Shown here one piece after another: positions 1-8,476 of a stretch of 64,000 nt of DNA. Within the stretch, counting starts at the first letter, position 1. Each line of letters starts with the position of its first letter. The DNA is from Peribacillus saganii. Its GTDB lineage: Bacteria > Bacillota > Bacilli > Bacillales > DSM-1321. The stretch is from the NCBI RefSeq assembly GCF_003429095.1, contig NZ_QVTE01000040.1:23278-87277 (forward strand), written 5' to 3'. The position numbers and the translations under genes are program-made. The notes beneath the pieces are model-generated. The model saw nothing but the letters and a program-made list of their open reading frames with translations. It was not told the DNA's origin and made no database searches.

Positions 1-1
1 A

Positions 2-1285
2 CAAAATTATGATGTCACATTGCTTCATAAAGACGGAAGAAAAATCGAAATCAATGTAGTCAACATTCCCATTATCGTGGATAGCGACATCGTTGGAGTT
101 TATGGAATCTGTACCGATATAACGGATAGAAAGCGGTATATAAACCAAGTAGAGCGGCTTAGCAACCAAAACAGGCTAATCCTTGACTCAGTCGCTGATG
201 GAATTATTGGGTTGGATAAGGCAGGTAAAGCTTTATTTATAAATAAAGCGGGCGAAAAAATTCTCGGGTATGAGGAGTACGAGCTTTCTGCCCGGGCATC
301 TGACTTGTTCATGCTTCATAATCAAGAAGCACAATTTGATAGCTTGAGGACGATCAATGCGAGGATAAGGGAAACGGCAAAGGATGGAAGGCAACGCTTT
401 GTTGAACGAGATATGTTTTATAAAAAAGATGGCAATTCCATCCCGGTAGAATACTCAATAAGCCCTATGTATGAACATGGAGTCATTACAGGTACCGTTG
501 TAACTTTTTCTGATATCACTGAAAAATTAAAGATCGAACAATTGAAGCAAGAGCATGAACAGATTGAGTTTGAGTTTAAATTGGCTTCAAGGGTGCAAAA
601 GTCATTGCTTACTCAGGTGCCAAAGCTTTCTTTGCCTGGTGAAACGGATGTGGGGGTAATATCCGTTCCGTTTCGAAAGCTAAATGGGGATTTTTATAAC
701 GTTGTAAACACCGGGGATCAAATCCAGTTAGGAATTGCTGATATTTCAGGTAAGGGAATGGCTGCTGCGATTCTGATGTCTATGATCAAATATGCAATGG
801 ATCAAATCGATCAAGAATCATTGCCCCACGAGATTTTACATGAACTTAATCAATACTGTGCCAAATATCTGGATCCAACTATGTTTGTTACGATGTTTAT
901 GGGAATTTATAATGACAAAACTTCCATGTTCCATTTTGCTTCTGCAGGCCATGAACCTGCCATTTTGTATCAAGCAGGTAAAAATAAAATGATTGATCTG
1001 AATGCAAAAGGAGCTGTACTTGGTTTATCACGGGAAACAAAATATGTCACAAAATCCATTCAATTATTGCAGGGTGATATGGTATTACTGTATACCGACG
1101 GAATCACAGAAGAACGATTAGCCTATGGTGTAGATGATAACAATAATTTGAAGGAATTATTTTTCAGTACCGATAAAAGCCTGCCTGCACAGCAAGTAGT
1201 GGACTCCATTTATAAAAAAGTATGTGAGAGCCAAGGAGATAATATTTTCGATGATCAAACCTTGTTATTGTTTAAAAAGAATTAA
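2..1285 (+). CDS. PAS-domain SpoIIE-type (PP2C) serine phosphatase, 5' end missing
   Basis: The reading frame is already open at the window edge, so the start lies upstream. The visible 427 residues begin inside a PAS/PAC domain (ends near residue 50 with CTDITDRK), then a second complete PAS (about 50-185, ending FSDITEKL), a short helical linker, and a C-terminal SpoIIE/PP2C phosphatase domain (about 195-425). Metal-binding acidic motifs are visible: NGDFY, ADISGKGMAAA, YTDGITEE and the terminal DDQTLL. Family knowledge: such proteins dephosphorylate anti-anti-sigma factors (RsbU/RsbP type) in response to a signal sensed by PAS. No STAS or kinase partner gene is seen in the window, so its target is unknown. 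A bidirectional terminator follows 15 nt after the stop. Confidence 0.88.
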   Translation, partial: QNYDVTLLHKDGRKIEINVVNIPIIVDSDIVGVYGICTDITDRKRYINQVERLSNQNRLILDSVADGIIGLDKAGKALFINKAGEKILGYEEYELSARASDLFMLHNQEAQFDSLRTINARIRETAKDGRQRFVERDMFYKKDGNSIPVEYSISPMYEHGVITGTVVTFSDITEKLKIEQLKQEHEQIEFEFKLASRVQKSLLTQVPKLSLPGETDVGVISVPFRKLNGDFYNVVNTGDQIQLGIADISGKGMAAAILMSMIKYAMDQIDQESLPHEILHELNQYCAKYLDPTMFVTMFMGIYNDKTSMFHFASAGHEPAILYQAGKNKMIDLNAKGAVLGLSRETKYVTKSIQLLQGDMVLLYTDGITEERLAYGVDDNNNLKELFFSTDKSLPAQQVVDSIYKKVCESQGDNIFDDQTLLLFKKN

Positions 1286-1299
1286 ATCACATGAAAACA

Positions 1300-1327
1300 G
1301 CCTGTACCAATTGGTACAGGCCTTTTC
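1300..1327. terminator. Bidirectional Rho-independent terminator
   Basis: Perfect 22-nt palindrome (GCCTGTACC arm) at 1300-1321 followed by CTTTTCT. It lies between the phosphatase gene and a convergent small ORF and can serve both. Confidence 0.8.
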
Positions 1328-1331
1328 TCAT

Positions 1332-1559
1332 TTAGAAATACATGTCAGTTGGTAAATTTTCTCCAAGCCTGTCATTGCTCCAAATGAACCTTCTGTCAGC
1401 AGGGGATTTTTTTGTAATCCACACAAATTTTTTCTGCTGCTGGTCCAATACATGTCTTGAAGTCGCTGTAAAACGCATAGTTCCCAGTCCCTCCTTTGTA
1501 GCATTGGAATAGTATGTGCCATTTTCATGGGCATGCATCCAATATACTACCTTAAGCAT
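1332..1559 (-). CDS. Hypothetical small protein, 75 aa, overlapped by a 12-codon upstream ORF
   Basis: An open frame of 75 codons (MLKVVYWMHAHENG start, GENLPTDMYF end), convergent with the phosphatase and sharing its terminator. I recognise no family; composition (Trp, His, Tyr-rich, mixed charge) looks like a folded protein rather than noise. The only strong ribosome binding site (AAGGAGG at 1604-1610) sits upstream of a different ATG at 1590, which encodes 12 residues and ends at 1552 in an ATGCTTAA overlap with this start. Either the short ORF is a translationally coupled leader, or one nucleotide has been lost and both pieces were one gene. Existence of a gene is more likely than not; its exact N-terminus is unsure. 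Confidence 0.4.
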   Translation of the reverse strand: MLKVVYWMHAHENGTYYSNATKEGLGTMRFTATSRHVLDQQQKKFVWITKKSPADRRFIWSNDRLGENLPTDMYF

Positions 1560-1692
1560 CTAAAACAAAAGGTGAAGTGGCAGTTAACATTTGAATATAA
1601 CGACCTCCTTCAAAATTGTATTGTCTTTCATTTTTTATATACCCGCAGCAGACATGATTAAACCAAGTTTTCCTAATAAATGTAATTTCATT

Positions 1693-2712
1693 TTATTTTT
1701 TTCCCGCAATTTCAGCGACTATTTCGTATGAACGAAGGCGGTCAGCGTGATCATAAATTTGTGCATTGATAATCATCTCATCAGCCTGTGTCTTATCTAG
1801 AAACACCTGTAATTTGTGCTTGACTGTTTCAGGACTTCCAATAATGGAAGACCCGAGCTGCTGTTGGAGGGCCGCTTTTTCGTACGGAGTCCACAGCTCA
1901 TCCATATTGTCTACTGGCGGCCGTAATTGACCAGGATTGTTCCTGATTAAATATAAAAATTGCTGCTGCATTGAGGTAGCAAGCCTTTGTGCTTTTTCTT
2001 CGGTTTCTGCTGCAATCACATTCACGCCGACCATTGCATATGGCTTTTCCAGCACATCAGAAGGAGTGAAATTTCTGCGGTAAAGCTCAAGTGCAGGCAA
2101 AGTATTATCAGGTGAAAAATGACTTGCAAACGAAAATGGAAGGCCCAGGCGTCCAGCCAGCTGTGCACTGAATCCGCTTGATCCCAGCAGCCAAATTGGA
2201 ATATTTAATCCTTCACCTGGGACAGCACGGACAGGCATACTGCCTTTTGAATGAAAATAATTTCGCAGTTCATCAACCTGCTCGGGAAAATCTGATCCAT
2301 CACTTCTGCGATCTCTTCTTAATGCATGGGCAGTCAGCTGGTCTGTTCCTGGTGCCCTTCCTAGACCAAGATCGATTCGTCCAGGGAAGAGGGATTCAAG
2401 TGTCCCAAATTGCTCAGCAATCACCAAGGGTGCGTGGTTCGGAAGCATGATTCCGCCTGAGCCAACCCTTATTGAAGATGTACCGCCTGCAACATGGCCA
2501 ATGACAACAGACGTTGCTGAACTGGCAATTCCCGTCATATTGTGGTGTTCCGCCAGCCAGTATCGGTTATAGCCCCATTTTTCTGCGTGACGGGCCAGAT
2601 CTAGAGTGTTTTTTAATGCAACCGAAGCCGATCCTCCTACTATGATTGGTGCCAGGTCAAGCACCGATAGTTGAATATCACTTAATTGTTTACTGTTTGT
2701 TTCATTTGACAT
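1693..2712 (-). CDS. Luciferase-like flavin-dependent oxidoreductase (YceB/YhbW-like)
   Basis: 339 residues matching the bacterial luciferase-like monooxygenase fold throughout: N-terminal LSVLDLAPI strand, WLAEHHN segment near residue 52, [18 protein letters not shown] and the [11 protein letters not shown] motif characteristic of the MsnO8/YhbW subgroup, and a C-terminal TIM-barrel closing helix. Such enzymes use FMNH2 on unknown small substrates; the real substrate cannot be read from sequence. Start ATG at 2712 has GGAGGC 7 nt upstream. A TATAAT-like box lies about 130 nt upstream (minus strand), leaving a long untranslated leader. Single-gene unit; next gene upstream is the IseA-like gene in the same direction, separated by its own terminator. 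Confidence 0.88.
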   Translation of the reverse strand: MSNETNSKQLSDIQLSVLDLAPIIVGGSASVALKNTLDLARHAEKWGYNRYWLAEHHNMTGIASSATSVVIGHVAGGTSSIRVGSGGIMLPNHAPLVIAEQFGTLESLFPGRIDLGLGRAPGTDQLTAHALRRDRRSDGSDFPEQVDELRNYFHSKGSMPVRAVPGEGLNIPIWLLGSSGFSAQLAGRLGLPFSFASHFSPDNTLPALELYRRNFTPSDVLEKPYAMVGVNVIAAETEEKAQRLATSMQQQFLYLIRNNPGQLRPPVDNMDELWTPYEKAALQQQLGSSIIGSPETVKHKLQVFLDKTQADEMIINAQIYDHADRLRSYEIVAEIAGKK

Positions 2713-2761
2713 GAAATCAGCCTCCTACACGATTGAGTTCATTGCGTCTCGGCAGGTACAC

Positions 2762-2834
2762 GATCTTATCCATCGGGTGGACAGCCAGGGCCAATGCTTA
2801 TAAACTGGCTTAGATGACTGCAACCTGACTTTGA
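2762..2834 (+). other. Degenerate S-box (SAM riboswitch)-like sequence, orphan
   Basis: On the plus strand CTTATC (2765), GGTGGA (2776), GGGCC (2788) and GCAACCTGA (2820) appear in S-box order, but the spacing between GGCC and GCAACC is too long and the AAGGTGCTAA core is absent. No plus-strand methionine gene follows; a terminator hairpin (2961-3000) does. It could be a decayed riboswitch or chance. The same bases form the untranslated leader of the minus-strand oxidoreductase. Confidence 0.2.
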
Positions 2835-2950
2835 AATCGTTATATTATACCCTGTGGTTTTTCATTAATGTATGAATGCAATAAGCTTCTTCGATATTTT
2901 ATCAATTTTAATTGATGAATCAAACCATAACGCTCATGAAATAGTGGCGG

Positions 2951-3000
2951 ATATAAAAAACGAGAACCAGGCAAACTGGATCGCCTGGTTCTCGTTTTTT
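2951..3000 (-). terminator. Terminator of the IseA-like gene
   Basis: 12-bp perfect stem (CGAGAACCAGGC, 2961-2972 with 2983-2994), loop of 10, flanked by A6 and T6 so it can work on both strands. The gene stop at 2999 overlaps it. Confidence 0.85.
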
Positions 3001-3547
3001 ATATAGCAGCATCTACCTGATTGATTAACCATTTACCTTTAACGTTTACGAAGGTGACTTTTCGTTTTTCCAGTTTATTTTCTGTTACTTCAGGTATTGT
3101 AAACTCATATAGTTTAACATCTTTTCTTTGGTACAGAAGCTTTCCCTTAGCTTTATTCCAATCAATAAAGCTTGTGGCTGAATCATTTATGGCAAAAGCC
3201 AGCTTGCCTTTGTACTCGATGATTTTATATTTCTTCATACCTTTTTTAATAGCATTTAACGTAAATACTTCATTCATATATTTGGTTAACTTTGCCTTTG
3301 TATTGAACTCACTGCAATAATACTGATATTTAACACCCTTAAGCGTAAATTGGGATACCTTACATTTTGAATCTTTAGCCTTAACATTGTAGCCAAGTAC
3401 AAAGCTTTGAAAATGGTCGCGGGCAGAACTTGATAATTTAGCTGCATTTGCAGAAGTTAAACTGCCGTTTGCTGTATGAGCAGAAGCTCCGATATTAAAA
3501 GCAAACAACACAATAGCAGCAAACAGAATAGAAATTAATTTTTTCAT
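2999..3547 (-). CDS. Secreted protein, IseA (DL-endopeptidase inhibitor)-like
   Basis: 182 residues with a clear Sec signal peptide (MKKLISILFAAIVLFAFNIG, cleavage probably after ASA at 23). The mature part is basic and has the order seen in IseA/YoeB proteins: a Ser-rich helix, paired aromatic strands around a Cys pair (SKCKVS, YYCSEF), TKAKLTKYMNEVFT, EYKGKLA, and a final VTFVNVKGKWLI strand. IseA of B. subtilis binds and inhibits secreted NlpC/P60 cell-wall endopeptidases; the same role is inferred here from family resemblance by eye. Length equals the family norm. Ribosome binding site AAGGAGGA is 8 nt before the ATG. Monocistronic with its own terminator. Confidence 0.6.
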   Translation of the reverse strand: MKKLISILFAAIVLFAFNIGASAHTANGSLTSANAAKLSSSARDHFQSFVLGYNVKAKDSKCKVSQFTLKGVKYQYYCSEFNTKAKLTKYMNEVFTLNAIKKGMKKYKIIEYKGKLAFAINDSATSFIDWNKAKGKLLYQRKDVKLYEFTIPEVTENKLEKRKVTFVNVKGKWLINQVDAAI

Positions 3548-3722
3548 AGAAAAAATCCTCCTTAATTGGTTTCACTAAGTAGACGCTTGAGTGTGATCAA
3601 AGTTACATATCCTAAGAAAAATATTACCAATGCTACAAACCTGCTAAGTCTGGATTTTTTGCATTTCCCTTGGACAAAACAGTATGATGAAAAGAGCATA
3701 ATCAAGAAGGGATTTGAAAGGA

Positions 3723-4313
3723 ATGACAAAGCAGCTGCCACCGGGACAATTCGAGACAGAAAGCTGGCCTATTCTTCATCAGGGAGATGTTTATCAATTT
3801 AAGGAGGAAGAGTGGAGCTTCAGGCTTTTCGGAGCGGTCAAAAAGGAAACAACATTATCATTTACTGAGGTTATGACGCTGCCAAAAACGATAACTACAT
3901 TTGATATGCATTGCGTGACCACATGGTCTAAGTTTGATACATCCTTTGAAGGCATTGCTTTAAAAGAATTTTTGAAATTGATAGAACTTGAGGAAGATGT
4001 ATCCCATGTGAAAATTTACGGTTACTTGGACGGAGACAGGTTTGGTTATTCGGCAAACCTGCCGCTTGCTGAGCTGTTAGGGGATGACTCCTTATTCGTT
4101 TATCGATGGATGGATAAAGATCGAGATTGGGAAGAAATATCTCCTAAGCATGGCTATCCGCTACGCTTTATCCCGCCTGCATCCTTCTACTTATGGAAGG
4201 GAACCAAGTGGGTTTCTGGGATCCGTTTTATGAAGCACGATGAGGCTGGTTTCTGGGAGGAGCTCGGCTATTCAATGACAGCTAATCCATATAAAGAGGA
4301 ACGGTATCGGTAA
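3723..4313 (+). CDS. Sulfite oxidase-like molybdopterin oxidoreductase (YuiH-like)
   Basis: 196 residues covering a single oxidoreductase molybdopterin-binding domain with no heme or dimerisation domain and no Tat signal, so a cytoplasmic protein like B. subtilis YuiH. The molybdenum-ligating cysteine is in DMHCVTTWSK (about residue 67); FVYRWMDKD, HGYPLRFIPP and KGTKWVSGIRF are the conserved cofactor-pocket motifs. Substrate unknown for this subgroup. A TTG nine bases earlier is possible, but ATG 3723 has AGAAGGG at a better distance. The stop is followed within 4 nt by a dispersed repeat. Confidence 0.85.
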   Translation: MTKQLPPGQFETESWPILHQGDVYQFKEEEWSFRLFGAVKKETTLSFTEVMTLPKTITTFDMHCVTTWSKFDTSFEGIALKEFLKLIELEEDVSHVKIYGYLDGDRFGYSANLPLAELLGDDSLFVYRWMDKDRDWEEISPKHGYPLRFIPPASFYLWKGTKWVSGIRFMKHDEAGFWEELGYSMTANPYKEERYR

Positions 4314-4316
4314 TCA

Positions 4317-4651
4317 GAAAAGCGAAAGCACCCTGTTAAAGGAACGTCGACGCCAGCACATCATCACAAAGCTGCCGCTTTGTTTCGTGCGATGTATCGA
4401 TGACGAAGCGTTCCTTGCCCTGTGCAAGTCCGGCAAGCATAAGCCAAGCGCTGACAGAAAGGCGATTTTTGCCTTCCGAAGCGATTGGCTTATGTCCAGG
4501 GTTGTAACAGCACTTGGTCACAACATTCGAGGCCGACTCTTAGATCGCCACGTCCTGTGGCAACGTAAGCATTTAGCAAGTCCTGTGCGTCGTGGCTTTA
4601 TTTTACTCCGTAAAAAAAGTTGCTGGGCGCTGAAGCTAGATACGTGTACCT
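4317..4651 (+). repeat. Dispersed repeat family A, long copy (copy 1)
   Basis: Begins GAAAAGCGAAAGCACCCTG and ends GGGCGCTGAAGCTAGATACG. Blocks shared in the same order with the copy at 30611-30893 include GGAACGTCG.CG, CAGCACATC, AAGCGCTGACAGAA, AGCGATTGGCTTATG, GAGGCCGACT and CACGTCCTGTGGCAACG. It is rich in inverted repeats, and no credible coding capacity is present. It starts 4 nt after the stop codon of the molybdoenzyme gene. Confidence 0.8.
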
Positions 4652-4713
4652 GTAACAAATTTTAATATCTTTTTCAAAAACCCTGGAAGAGTGAAGCTCT
4701 TATTCCAAGCTTT

Positions 4714-6459
4714 TTAACATTCCACATCTTCATCAATTCCTATATGAGTAAACCTTGTAACATCAAAAAGTCCCATATCAGTTATTTTCAATTCCGGGAT
4801 AACAGGCAAAGCCAAAAAGGAAAGGGTTAAAAAAGGGTTAAAGTGAGTGTTTGCTCCGATCACCTCAAGGGATGCAGTTAACAAGCCTAATTGCTCATAG
4901 ACTTGGTCGTACGAAAGATCCGACATAATCCCTGCAATCGGAAGTTGCAAAGAGGAGATCGTTTGTCCGTTTTGAATGACAACAATCCCGCCTTTAATTT
5001 CTCTTAATTTAAGGGCAGCGGTAATCATATCTTCATCATTCGTGCCGGCAATGATTAAATTATGGGAGTCATGTGCAATCGAGCTTGCTATTGCACCTGA
5101 TTTGAGGGCAAAACCTTTAACGATTCCCAGACCTATATTTCCAGTCATATGGTGACGCTCAATCACCGCAAGTTTAAGATGATCTTTCTGAATGCAGGCT
5201 TGAAAGTACCCAGCCTCATCCGTTTTCGTTTCTTCAATCACATGTTTGGTCAAAAGACTGTTTGGAACTACTTGAATAATATTGGCCAAATTGGAGTTTA
5301 ATTTGATTTGCAGCTGCTCCTTAGAAAATTCTTGAAATTGTACAGTACCTGCAAGGAATGGTGCCTGCCTATAGGTGGGCAGAACATCAATTTCAGCCAC
5401 CTTACCATTATCAACGATAAGCTTTCCGTTTTTAAATACTTGAGCAATACTTACTGATTTAAGATCATCCAGAAATAGCAAGTCCGCTTTATACCCTGGG
5501 GCAACGGCTCCCAAGTGTTCAAGTCCAAAGCATTCAGCGGTATTGAGTGAAGCCATTTGGATTGCGGTTATGGGTTCTATTCCTTCAGTTATAGCTACCC
5601 GCACATTAAAATCTATGCTTCCTTCATGGAGGAGATCGTCCAAATGCTTGTCATCTGTCACAAAAACACAGCGGCGGGAGTTTTTCTCTGTTACAGCACC
5701 AATAATATTTTTCAGGTCCCTTGCAACCGTTCCTTCCCGGACCAACAAGTACATGCCCTTTTGAATCCTTTCCTTTGCTTCCTCCAGGGTAGTTGCTTCA
5801 TGGTCTGTCCTGATTCCGGCGGACATATAGGCATTTAGCTCCCGGGTTTTTAATCCCGCAGCATGGCCATCTACTTTTTTTCTGGCCTTGTGCGTTCCGC
5901 AAATTTTTTTCATCATGGAGGGGTCAACATTCATAACCGCAGGAGCGTTCATCACCTCCGCCAGCCCCAAAACCCGCGGATGACTTAGAAACGGTTCCAG
6001 ATCCTCCATCTCAAGACTTGCCCCAGCGTTCTCAAACGGTGTTGCTGGAACACATGATGGGAGCATAAAGTAGAAATCAAACGGCAGATTTTCAGTGGAA
6101 TCCAACATATATTGGATTCCTGCTGTCCCAATGACATTTGCGATTTCATGGGGATCAGCTATGATCGCCGTTACACCATGCATAAGCAGAACCTTTGCCA
6201 GCTCTGATGGAGTTATCATGGATGATTCGATATGGACATGGCCATCAATAAAAGCAGGGGAGATGAATTTTCCTTTTGCATCGATGACTTTTAATCCTTC
6301 ATAATGCCCGATACCGGCAATAAAGCCGTCTGCTATCGCAAGATCTTCTTCAATGATTTCACCATTAAAAACATCTATTATTTTTCCGTTTTTGATTACA
6401 CAATCGGCAGGTTCCCCGCCGGAAGCTACTTTAATACGTCGTTCCATTATCAATCTCAT
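4714..6459 (-). CDS. adeC: Adenine deaminase
   Basis: 581 residues, full length for the bacterial Ade/AdeC family of the amidohydrolase superfamily, converting adenine to hypoxanthine and ammonia for purine salvage. Seen: small beta-sandwich start (KVASGGEPADCVIKNGKI), metal motif DGHVHIESSM near residue 73, ADPHEIANV, LGLAEVMN, KKVDGHAAGL, the second-metal DDKHLDDLLHEG, and the C-terminal SIAHDSHNLIIAGTNDED domain. Start could be ATG 6459 or 6447; spacing to AGGTGA does not decide. Directly upstream in the same direction lies a decayed guanine-deaminase gene, so an ancestral purine-deaminase operon is inferred. I see no purine riboswitch. Confidence 0.93.
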   Translation of the reverse strand: MRLIMERRIKVASGGEPADCVIKNGKIIDVFNGEIIEEDLAIADGFIAGIGHYEGLKVIDAKGKFISPAFIDGHVHIESSMITPSELAKVLLMHGVTAIIADPHEIANVIGTAGIQYMLDSTENLPFDFYFMLPSCVPATPFENAGASLEMEDLEPFLSHPRVLGLAEVMNAPAVMNVDPSMMKKICGTHKARKKVDGHAAGLKTRELNAYMSAGIRTDHEATTLEEAKERIQKGMYLLVREGTVARDLKNIIGAVTEKNSRRCVFVTDDKHLDDLLHEGSIDFNVRVAITEGIEPITAIQMASLNTAECFGLEHLGAVAPGYKADLLFLDDLKSVSIAQVFKNGKLIVDNGKVAEIDVLPTYRQAPFLAGTVQFQEFSKEQLQIKLNSNLANIIQVVPNSLLTKHVIEETKTDEAGYFQACIQKDHLKLAVIERHHMTGNIGLGIVKGFALKSGAIASSIAHDSHNLIIAGTNDEDMITAALKLREIKGGIVVIQNGQTISSLQLPIAGIMSDLSYDQVYEQLGLLTASLEVIGANTHFNPFLTLSFLALPVIPELKITDMGLFDVTRFTHIGIDEDVEC

Positions 6460-6492
6460 TCACCTGCTTACCATTTTTTATGTTTGCTTGTG

Positions 6493-6946
6493 TCAATACA
6501 ATACTTTTTTACTTGGTAAATGCCCGGCTTTAAAGGATTGATCATGATTTCCAATAAAATCTTTGATGTCATCGAACGCTGATCGATTAGGCCGCGCAAT
6601 TTCTTCATAAGTAAAAGCCGATGTCGGCTTCATCTTCTTTTGTGCAAGCATAATAAACTGCCTTTAGCCAGGCCCATTATAAAGAACCAATGCATATTGG
6701 CCATGGTTCAGGACTAGAATAAATTTCACAATCTGTCAGCTGATAATGTCCAAGGGATCTCCAGGCATTAATTGCCTGGACTTCCGTATGTGCAGTTGTA
6801 TCATTTGAAGCTTCATTTATCCCGCTCCAATAATCTTGCCATCTTCACCACAATGGCTTCAAAGGGTCCCCCGCCATTTGTCAGGATAATTTTAGTATGC
6901 CAGTCGAATGGCATTTTCATAAAAACGCTATCTTATCATTCACCTC
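6493..6946 (-). pseudogene. Decayed guanine deaminase (nucleoside/CDA-fold deaminase)
   Basis: Reading the minus strand in shifting frames recovers a cytidine-deaminase-fold guanine deaminase: GGGPFEAIVVK then, after a one-base shift, DGKIIG; NEASNDTTAHTEVQAINAW, LGHYQLTDCEIYSSPEP, a stop, then KAVYYACTKEDEADIGF, and in another frame FTYEEIARPN. The catalytic HAE is HTE, and the zinc-binding PCEPCPMC has become PEPWPIC, so both cysteines are damaged or lost. At least two frameshifts and three stops. It precedes adeC in the same orientation, 34 nt away, and has the same purine-salvage theme. Confidence 0.82.
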
Positions 6947-7145
6947 TTGGCTTATTTAAAACATTTGATTCAACGAATTAAAGTTTAATGGTTAGATTTG
7001 TAACATGGTAACGTAGAGAAAAATTTCTCACAAGTCTATTGTCAGATAAACTACCATAAAAGTTAAAAACCAACCTGCCGTTTTCAAAATCCCAAAAAGG
7101 GGAATAAGGATAGTAAATGTAACTAAGTTAATTAGGAGAGATTTT

Positions 7146-7868
7146 ATGACAGTAAATACACAAACAAGTCAGTCCGAACGATTTGAAACTGCATTTAATA
7201 GAATTCACAAAGCACTAATGCAAACCATAAAGAATGCACGAACAGATAAATTTATCGAACTTGTTAATAAAGGAAAAAGCCATGCATTTATTCGCTACTA
7301 TGAGCCGGATCTTTGCCAATTCGCCAAGCTGAGAAATGCGCTTGTACACGAAAAAATAGAGGAAGGATATTACATCGCGGAACCACATGAGGATATTGTA
7401 AAGAAGATTGAAAAAATAGCAGATGAATTTGAAAAACCGCAATCAGCCTTATCAGTAGCTACAAAACCTGTGTATTTCTTTCAGGAAGAGGATTATTTGT
7501 CAGATGTACTGAGGATTATTAAAAAGCATGCTCATACAAAATTTCCAATATACAATAAAAAGGGGGAGTATTCCTGGCTGTTAACGTCCACTAAGATTGT
7601 GCAGTATCTTGCGGACAACTTCTCAGATGAAAAATTGACAATTAACGCTGTCAGAGTAAAAGACCTTTATAATAATAAATATAAGCCTAACATTCTCTTT
7701 GTATCGCAAAATAGCACCATCTTTGAGGTTGAAGATATCTTTGAAGAATTTTATATCAAAAACAAAAAGATTGAGGGGGTGCTGATAACAAAAAATGGCT
7801 CACCATCTGAACAGCCTAACGGTATCATTACATCACGGGATATGCTGGAGGTTGAATTTAGTGACTAG
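7146..7868 (+). CDS. CBS-domain protein with HEPN-like N-terminus
   Basis: 240 residues. The N-terminal helical part (about 8-95) contains LRNALVHEK, an R-x4-H arrangement like that of HEPN RNases. The C-terminal half (about 100-238) holds a CBS pair: VYFFQEEDYLSDVLRIIKKHAHTKFP, YSWLLTSTKIVQYL, then STIFEVEDIFEEFY and PNGIITSRDML. CBS pairs bind adenine nucleotides, so nucleotide-gated control of the helical domain is a reasonable inference, not shown. Ribosome binding site TAGGAGAG precedes the ATG by 6 nt. No operon partner; upstream 190 nt contains no recognisable gene. Confidence 0.65.
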   Translation: MTVNTQTSQSERFETAFNRIHKALMQTIKNARTDKFIELVNKGKSHAFIRYYEPDLCQFAKLRNALVHEKIEEGYYIAEPHEDIVKKIEKIADEFEKPQSALSVATKPVYFFQEEDYLSDVLRIIKKHAHTKFPIYNKKGEYSWLLTSTKIVQYLADNFSDEKLTINAVRVKDLYNNKYKPNILFVSQNSTIFEVEDIFEEFYIKNKKIEGVLITKNGSPSEQPNGIITSRDMLEVEFSD

Positions 7869-7916
7869 TGGTATTCCCAGTACAGCAGGGAGGAAGCTCC
7901 TTAAGAACAAGGAAAC

Positions 7917-8342
7917 TTACATCTTCCCTTTCCTTGCTGTGACAGAATTCATAACATAGTAACTGAGGATCAGTATTAGAATGGCTAAGGTATATAAAAG
8001 GGTGTTTACAGGGTTATTATGGTAAACAATGATTAAACGAATCATGGCGGTAATACCGATATAAAGAAAATAGCGGATAGGAAAATGATAATCTTCCTGA
8101 AAATATTTAACGATCATGGCAATAAATTCAAAGTATAGGAAAAAGATTAAGATTCGCTCAAGAAGCTCATAGTGGGAATCTACTCCTGGCTGCATGATGG
8201 ATACATAAATAAAATAGACAATTTCCTTGCCAAGCAACACTGATAAAGTTATTCCAAGGCAAACCAAAGCAGTATTTAAGATAAATTGAAGGGAAACCGA
8301 AATTTGCTGGTTCAGCTTCTTTTTTTTGTTTTCACGTACCAT
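7917..8342 (-). CDS. psiE: PsiE family phosphate-starvation-inducible membrane protein
   Basis: 141 residues with a basic start, then four predicted membrane helices (about 17-42, 60-80, 88-108, 112-132). Family signatures visible: ERILIFFLYFEFIAMIVKYF and HFPIRYFLYIGITAMIRLII. Length matches the family. The biochemical role of PsiE is not known; in enterobacteria it responds to phosphate starvation. GAGGAGG lies 5 nt before the ATG. Monocistronic, convergent with the CBS-protein gene. Confidence 0.85.
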   Translation of the reverse strand: MVRENKKKKLNQQISVSLQFILNTALVCLGITLSVLLGKEIVYFIYVSIMQPGVDSHYELLERILIFFLYFEFIAMIVKYFQEDYHFPIRYFLYIGITAMIRLIIVYHNNPVNTLLYTLAILILILSYYVMNSVTARKGKM

Positions 8343-8427
8343 TTAACTCCTCCTCGGGGGCAAACTTGACAGAGATATTATACCTCTTTTAAATAAACTC
8401 AATGTAAATATGAACCACCAATTATGT

Positions 8428-8470
8428 AAAACGCCTGAATCCTAAATCAAGGCAGATTCAAGCGTTTTTC
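8428..8470 (-). terminator. Terminator of pgl
   Basis: Stem AAACGCTTGAATC with GATTCAGGCGTTT on the minus strand, just after the pgl stop codon. Confidence 0.7.
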
Positions 8471-8476
8471 GGTTTA

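Noticed and set aside
3566..3802. 78-codon frame overlapping the start of the molybdoenzyme gene
   Set aside because: Wrong frame relative to the conserved protein, no ribosome binding site, overlaps it by about 80 nt.
4336..4665. Open frames on both strands after the molybdoenzyme gene
   Set aside because: They fall within repeat family A copy 1 and are not conserved with copy 2 at the protein level.
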